A DNA stretch of 64,000 nt from Luscinia megarhynchos (taxonomy: Eukaryota; Chordata; Aves; Passeriformes; Turdidae): positions 54,922,473 to 54,986,472 of the forward strand of contig CM067592.1 in assembly GCA_034336665.1 (NCBI GenBank). The letters run 5' to 3'. Every line of letters begins with the position of its first letter. Position 1 is the first letter of the stretch. Shown piece by piece: positions 59,245 to 64,000 of the stretch. Under the pieces are notes generated by a model that was not told the origin of the DNA, did no database searches, and worked only from the letters and a program-made list of their open reading frames with translations. A program made the translations under genes and the position numbers.

Positions 59245-62200
59245 CTTGACCTGGGAATCAAACAGAGACTCGTATGTATGTATTCCTTCCTCCCACCCCA
59301 GTCCCAAAACAGGCCTGCACAGAAACGAAGAGATTGCTCTCTATGCTGGAGGCAGATGCCAATTTCTGACGTGCAAGTTGCTGCTCCGTTATCAGCTGCT
59401 AGGAGAAGGGGAAGGTAGCCCTACAGAAACAGGAAATCAGCAGTGCAGAGTTACTGAGACTTGATGCCTTTCCCTTTTCAGTGGTAACATGGTGCCCAAC
59501 AGACAGCTCCAACTACTTGAGGGATGCCTGTAATCACAAGACATTGCAGTGTAACAGGAATATTTAGAAGTAGCCCTCAGATTTCTTAAATTAATGAAAT
59601 TCAGCTGGATTAAAATATGCTAAATGTCTTTGCTGCTCTCAGACACAAGAAAAGAAGCAAAAGGTATCGTGAAATTCAGGATTACTGTAAGCTACCACAA
59701 GAATCTTTCAAATATGTGGAAAATTCCACCCAAACACCATTTTTTCCCCTGTGTTGTTTGCCCAAAGTAAGAAATTTCTTCCTACTTCAAGTGTTATGAC
59801 ATGACACGCAGGGAAACAGATCTCAGAGAGAGCAGAACAGATGGTTAGATAAAGAGCATGAACTAAGGAAGAAAAATGCATGTTTAGGGATGTAAAGAGC
59901 AACTGGTCTTCAGGGGGAAACAATAAAAAAGAACTAAAAAAAAGTATGATTTTATTTTCTTTGAGTACTATGAAAGAACTTTAAAAAGTGAAATCAATTC
60001 TTAACACTAGCAAGAAATTCTGCTTAAGAATTATTTTCTTCAATAAATATTCATTTAGCAATCAGCAATTGTTTTATTGTTATGGCTTCAAATGCCAAAC
60101 AAAATATAGCATGGAATTAAAATATGAAATCCAGATATAGATATATTCTGAAAAGTAGAAAGCAAATTTTCTTGTGATTTCAGAAAAAAACCCAAAAAAC
60201 AAAAAAAAACCCAAAAACAAATCCACAACTTGAAAGATCTTAGGAATAGAAAAATGTCTAGTATCTAGTTTAAAATGTCTTCAATAATTTTGCAGTACTC
60301 ACAAATCTAGGTTAGTATTTTTTAATTAGGGCTGGAAGCCAGGAAAACTTGTATTTAGAGTTTTAAAAATTCATAACATATTCTGATGTGACAGATCTAC
60401 AACACTTGCAAATTGTCATCTTCTTCTGGCTCCTATATGTAGAACTAAGCTTCTTGCAGTGATTCTATCCATGCATATATTTTTAATTCCATTACTATGT
60501 TTTTATATCTGGTAAGTGATAATACATTTGTAATATCTCTTTTTTGAATGTCGAATTCATGGTATTTTTGTCCATTAAATTTCTCTTTTTCAGTTATCTT
60601 TTATATTCTAGAAAATTTATCACTTGAGATGTACTCCTTTCCTTCAAAAGTTTTGTTAATTTATACCACTTTCTAGTTATTTTTTGTAACACACCAGCTT
60701 CATAATAACATATTGCTGCTTCTTGATACTAAATTTCATTGAAGCAATAACTAAAACTGGGATATTTTATTTTTCTTGAAGATTAGTAGCTAGACAAGGC
60801 AATATATTTCCTTGGAAGTAAAAATTTGTTGTCTGTTAAACACATACACTCTCTCATAATAGACTTCTAATCATTATTAAAGTTTTATAAAAAATCTCCT
60901 TGACTCTGTTGGACTTTGGGAAGTTGTCATCTGTGCAAATGTTAACTTTCTTAGAGAGTCTTCTTGGATCAGGTATTCCAGGGAAATAATTTGAATCACA
61001 GCAGGCAGTTTAAAATTTCATTATCCCTGAGAGTTGGATAATAACTGATACTCGGAGTCTTAGGTTTCTCCCTACCTGTGCTTTATTATAAAGTTCAACT
61101 GAACAAATTTTTGATATACATAATCAGAAATAAAATGTCTTGGAGGGGTTAATTGAATTAATTTCCCATTATTCTAAGATGGAAGATTACCCACATGGAA
61201 TCTCTCCTCCAGACATCTGCCGTGGCACAGCTCTTCCAGCACTCCTCTCTGCAGCAGCAATGGTACAAAACATCCCCTGCAATTTCAGCAGAATGCAAAA
61301 TCACAATAGCAAGCCTGGTGACAGAATAAGAGCTAATTAGTCTAGAGAACACCTCAAGAGTTTTAAAGTTCAAAAGGTAGCCAAAAGCAGGTTTGTTTGA
61401 TTAGCAATTCCCTCTATTTTTAATGACTATATAGTTCACAGAGAAAGATTTCATAGAAATCACAGACAAAACCTTATACAAAGATTTTTTGCAATTCAGT
61501 CTATACTGAACTACTAAATTTTATAGGTTTTCAAATCAAGAATTTCTAATGTTTGTACCATTTAAAGATAAGATATTCCAAGAATTTAATCATTTTAGTA
61601 TATTTTTAAATATTAGCATGAAAAATGTCTTTTCAAATATATTAGTTATAGATATATAGATTTACATAATTTTGTAAATTTCAGAGGGGAGGAAATTTGG
61701 GAAATCTTCGGTCATTATGTAATTTAGAACTTTTACACGCTAGTTCCTTGATCTTTAGCTCTTCTTAAAACACGACATATTTAGCCTTTTATGGTATTCT
61801 GCTGAGGTTTTACAACCAGAAAGATTATTTTTTCTGGTTAAGCAGACATAGGACAACAAATCTTATTTCTTGGGGCATCTGTTATAAATCCAAGGAAACG
61901 TAAATTGATACAGGTTTGATTAGTAGTCCTGATATATTGTTTCAAGATCACTCCATGTACTTCAAAATGGAGCGAGACCTTAGCATGAATTGAATATGCT
62001 CTGTCAGACTTCAATTCAAATGAAATAGCGTGTGCTTATGTGTTTATTCACTTTTTCTTTATGAAAATAATGAATTAGAAGGCCTCTATTATATCGACGA
62101 AAGAATAAGGAATGCCATTTAATTTAAAGTTTATTTCAACTGAAAGAAGCTCAGTGGTAAAGAAGTAAGATTTAATTTAACTAAGTTTGTTTCTAAGCCT

Positions 62201-62414
62201 GAAGAAATTTAAGTGTGTAAACAGCAGTCATCATCAACACTGTAAAACAAAGCTTTCAAAAGTTTTAGCCCCAACAAACTTCTATTTTGTTCAATAGTAC
62301 TCATATACGCTATGAAGACAGTTACATATCATGGAAATAAGGCAAGTCATGTTTATAGCCAGGGCAAACACGTGGCGTGCCACAGTGCTCCACTATGAAG
62401 CACCACCCCAGTAA
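59245..62414. other. AT-rich non-coding sequence, nothing recognised
   Basis: An A/C-rich tract lies at 60181-60222. 61158-61373 is open on both strands with no recognised product. The last 60 bases before 62415 become GC-richer and may be an undetected upstream part of the CR1 copy. Confidence 0.5.
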
Positions 62415-62934
62415 TTATCACTGCAGCCCAGGGGTCAGTGCTGTGTCTGATCCTGTTCAGTGTCTTCATTAATGAGATGGATGAGGGACAATGTGCATCC
62501 TCAGTAAGTTTGCCAAAAATGCAAAGCTGGGTGGAATGGCTGACAGACCACAGGGTGGTCACAGCCAGAGCGACCTGGAGAGGAAGAAGAAATGGGCTCA
62601 CAGGAGCTTCATGAAGTTCAACAAGCTGGAGTTCAAAGTCCTGCCAGTGGGGAGGAACAATCTCAGGCACCAGCACGTACTGGGACCACCTATCTGGAAA
62701 GCAGCTTTGCAGAAAGGGACCTGGGGACAGAAAGCTGGACACGAGTCATCACTCGGCTGTGTCAGTAAATGCTAATGGTATATGTTGTCAGCAGGATGGG
62801 AGAGGTGATCCTTCCTCTTTATTCAGTGCTATTGCAGGCAAACTTGGACTATTGTGTGCACGCAGTCCAGTGAAGGGCTGCAGAGATGAAGGAGCTGGAG
62901 GATTGCTGGGTGGAAGCCGTCATATTTTAGAAGG
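62415..62934 (+). mobile_element. CR1 LINE fragment: reverse transcriptase 3' part, degenerate
   Basis: The plus strand encodes the end of a CR1-type reverse transcriptase. One frame reads a GSVL...LILFSVFINEMDEG block. After a frameshift between about 62485 and 62491, the next frame reads KFAKNAKLGG, then MKFNK and GRNN.RHQ..LG blocks, in the order of the family. The catalytic F/Y-A-D-D box is FAKN here (62509-62520), so both aspartates are lost and the copy is dead. From about 62908 the sequence jumps to words of the CR1 3' end (GGTGGAAGCC, TTTTAGAAGG), which implies an internal deletion of several hundred bases. The recognition comes from remembered CR1 features. Confidence 0.88.
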
Positions 62935-63449
62935 TGTCATAATCCGTCAAAGACTCCCAAAGTGTTCTGTGATCCACAGCACCTAGCATCAAACCCCCCA
63001 CTCTGGGGGAGGTACCTGTGCATTCCCACTGAGCCACCAAGTGTCTGTCACCCCACAGGATGGATGTGGCGTTTCGTGGGCTTCCCCCACTCCCGGCGGT
63101 TCACGACTGTGACCATCACTGCAACAAACAGACACTGACATTGCAACAATCAAGTCTGGTCTTGGGATCCACAGGTGACAATGTACCTTACTACTCTTAC
63201 CCGTTGTTTTTGTTTCTTTCTTTTCCCTTATACATTTTCTTAACTGTTATTTTTCATGTTTTTATATTGTTGCATTTCTAACCAAAATGGTTAGAACCAT
63301 AATCATAACCAAATATCTTATACTACCTCAATGATACAGTCTGTTATTGAACCTCCTGAGAATTTTGTTATCTCTTCTGCACTCCACACAAAGTAAATCA
63401 ACCCACTTTCCCTTAATCCCACCAAGCAGACCAGACATAACACCTGACA
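62935..63449. mobile_element. Probable solo LTR inserted in the CR1 3' end
   Basis: The 515-bp block does not resemble CR1, yet it separates two parts of a CR1 3' end. It begins TGTCA (62935-62939) and ends TGACA (63445-63449), a 5-bp terminal inverted repeat with the TG...CA ends of LTRs. A TATAAAA on the minus strand at 63266-63260 hints at minus orientation, but no AATAAA was found in the proper place on either strand. The flanks AGAAGG and ACTTCA do not form a target-site duplication. A non-LTR explanation, such as another short mobile element, remains possible. Confidence 0.5.
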
Positions 63450-63477
63450 ACTTCAACCATTCTGTGATTCTGTGAAT
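63450..63477 (+). mobile_element. CR1 3' terminus, right of the insertion
   Basis: CAACCATTCTGTGATTCTGTGAA at the end of this stretch is the typical CR1 3' tail with two ATTCTGTGA units. It continues the CR1 copy interrupted at 62934. Confidence 0.85.
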
Positions 63478-63708
63478 ACACGACTTTTGTAATGCTATGT
63501 GTCATCAGAAGTCATGGAAATATCCACTTTCATAATAATTGCATTCTCAAATTTAAGAATGAATAGAACATCTAAATTCTTTTTAAATATAATAAAATTC
63601 ATAATAAATTGTATTCAGTTTGTAGCTTGCACATAATTTTAGATCACAATCTGTCATTTGCTTCATTTAGTTGTATAAAATATAATATGTTAATTTTTTT
63701 TTCCACAG
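63478..63708. other. AT-rich non-coding sequence
   Basis: Unique sequence right of the CR1 tail. It ends in a T-run and CCACAG, a strong 3' splice-site match. Confidence 0.5.
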
Positions 63709-63780
63709 AGAGTGAAAGTGACTGGAAAAGGACATGATAGCAGAGAAAAAATAGCATCTGAGTGGAAAAATAAACTTTAA
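63709..63780 (+). other. Possible short terminal exon
   Basis: TTAATTTTTTTTTCCACAG precedes 63709, a near-ideal acceptor. One frame stays open for 23 codons to TAA at 63778-63780, with an AATAAA at 63769-63774 overlapping the end. The product is short, basic and unrecognised. A poly(A) signal inside the coding part would be unusual, so chance is the leading alternative. Confidence 0.15.
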
Positions 63781-64000
63781 GCCCTTTCCAACATCTATTT
63801 TAAAATTAAATCAGCAATTCATTAAAGTGCTGCTAGTTCTGTACATGAAGTTAGCATAAAGGATGCATTTTGTTAAAAAATTGTCTTTTGTGTAAGGTTG
63901 GGGAAACAAGATAATTAATTGAAGGTAGAACCTGCTAATTGCAAAACGAATGATGGATGCATCAAATGTACCCTGGCCAGGCCGAAAGAAAGAAATAAGT
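63781..64000. other. Unique sequence to the window edge
   Basis: No gene or repeat was recognised. It contains TTAATTAATT-like AT words and ends in a GAAAGAAAGAAAT run. Confidence 0.5.

Noticed and set aside
62353..62742. 129-codon minus-strand frame
   Set aside because: It is antisense to the CR1 reverse transcriptase fragment and so a shadow of the LINE.

Overview
The window looks like AT-rich, gene-poor nuclear DNA from a vertebrate, most probably a bird. The best evidence is two fragments of CR1-type LINE in plus orientation. They lie at 52507-52614 and 62415-63477, and the second ends in the short ATTCTGTGA-type tandem repeat typical of avian CR1 3' ends. An LTR with classic promoter and poly(A) anatomy, a 658-nt uninterrupted GAAA-type polypurine tract and the absence of bacterial-style gene packing also fit. 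The species cannot be named from the sequence. CR1 and LTR assignments rest on remembered family features, not on a database search.

No protein-coding gene can be asserted. Almost every open frame is short, lacks recognisable domains and is what AT-rich non-coding DNA gives by chance. The longest ones (15486-16454 and its antisense frames) are only the GAAA repeat read as codons. The window is therefore probably intergenic or a very long intron. Several plus-strand stretches have exon-like borders: 17375-17442, 21778-21832, 29587-29610, 41688-42138, 47186-47274 and 63709-63780. The strongest is 41688-42138, where a long pyrimidine tract and AG sit directly before the longest non-repeat open frame of the window. 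All are hypotheses that need transcript data.

Layout. 1-1830 carries a minus-strand LTR (about 1197-1552) next to a densely folded block of inverted repeats (1639-1813). 1831-15694 is mostly featureless, with small tandem duplications, a GTT microsatellite, a possible conserved non-coding element near 5590-5767 and an AP-1-type palindrome at 15275-15287. 15695-16352 is the polypurine tract. 16353-26136 holds a perfect hairpin with a duplicated arm (17228-17260) and two exon-like segments. 26137-26420 is a local CpG- and GC-rich block. 26421-51747 is mostly unique sequence with scattered exon-like and regulatory-like motifs. 51748-51944 is an A-rich satellite-like tract. 52507-52614 is a CR1 3' end. 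62415-63477 is a CR1 copy with a mutated catalytic motif and an internal deletion, apparently split by a 515-bp TGTCA...TGACA element.

The most distinctive observations are the chain of hairpins beside the first LTR, including a palindromic two-strand AATAAA element, the nested insertion at 62935-63449, the polypurine tract with higher-order periodicity, and the exon-like open frame at 41688-42138. No CRISPR array, tRNA, rRNA or bacterial-type system was seen.
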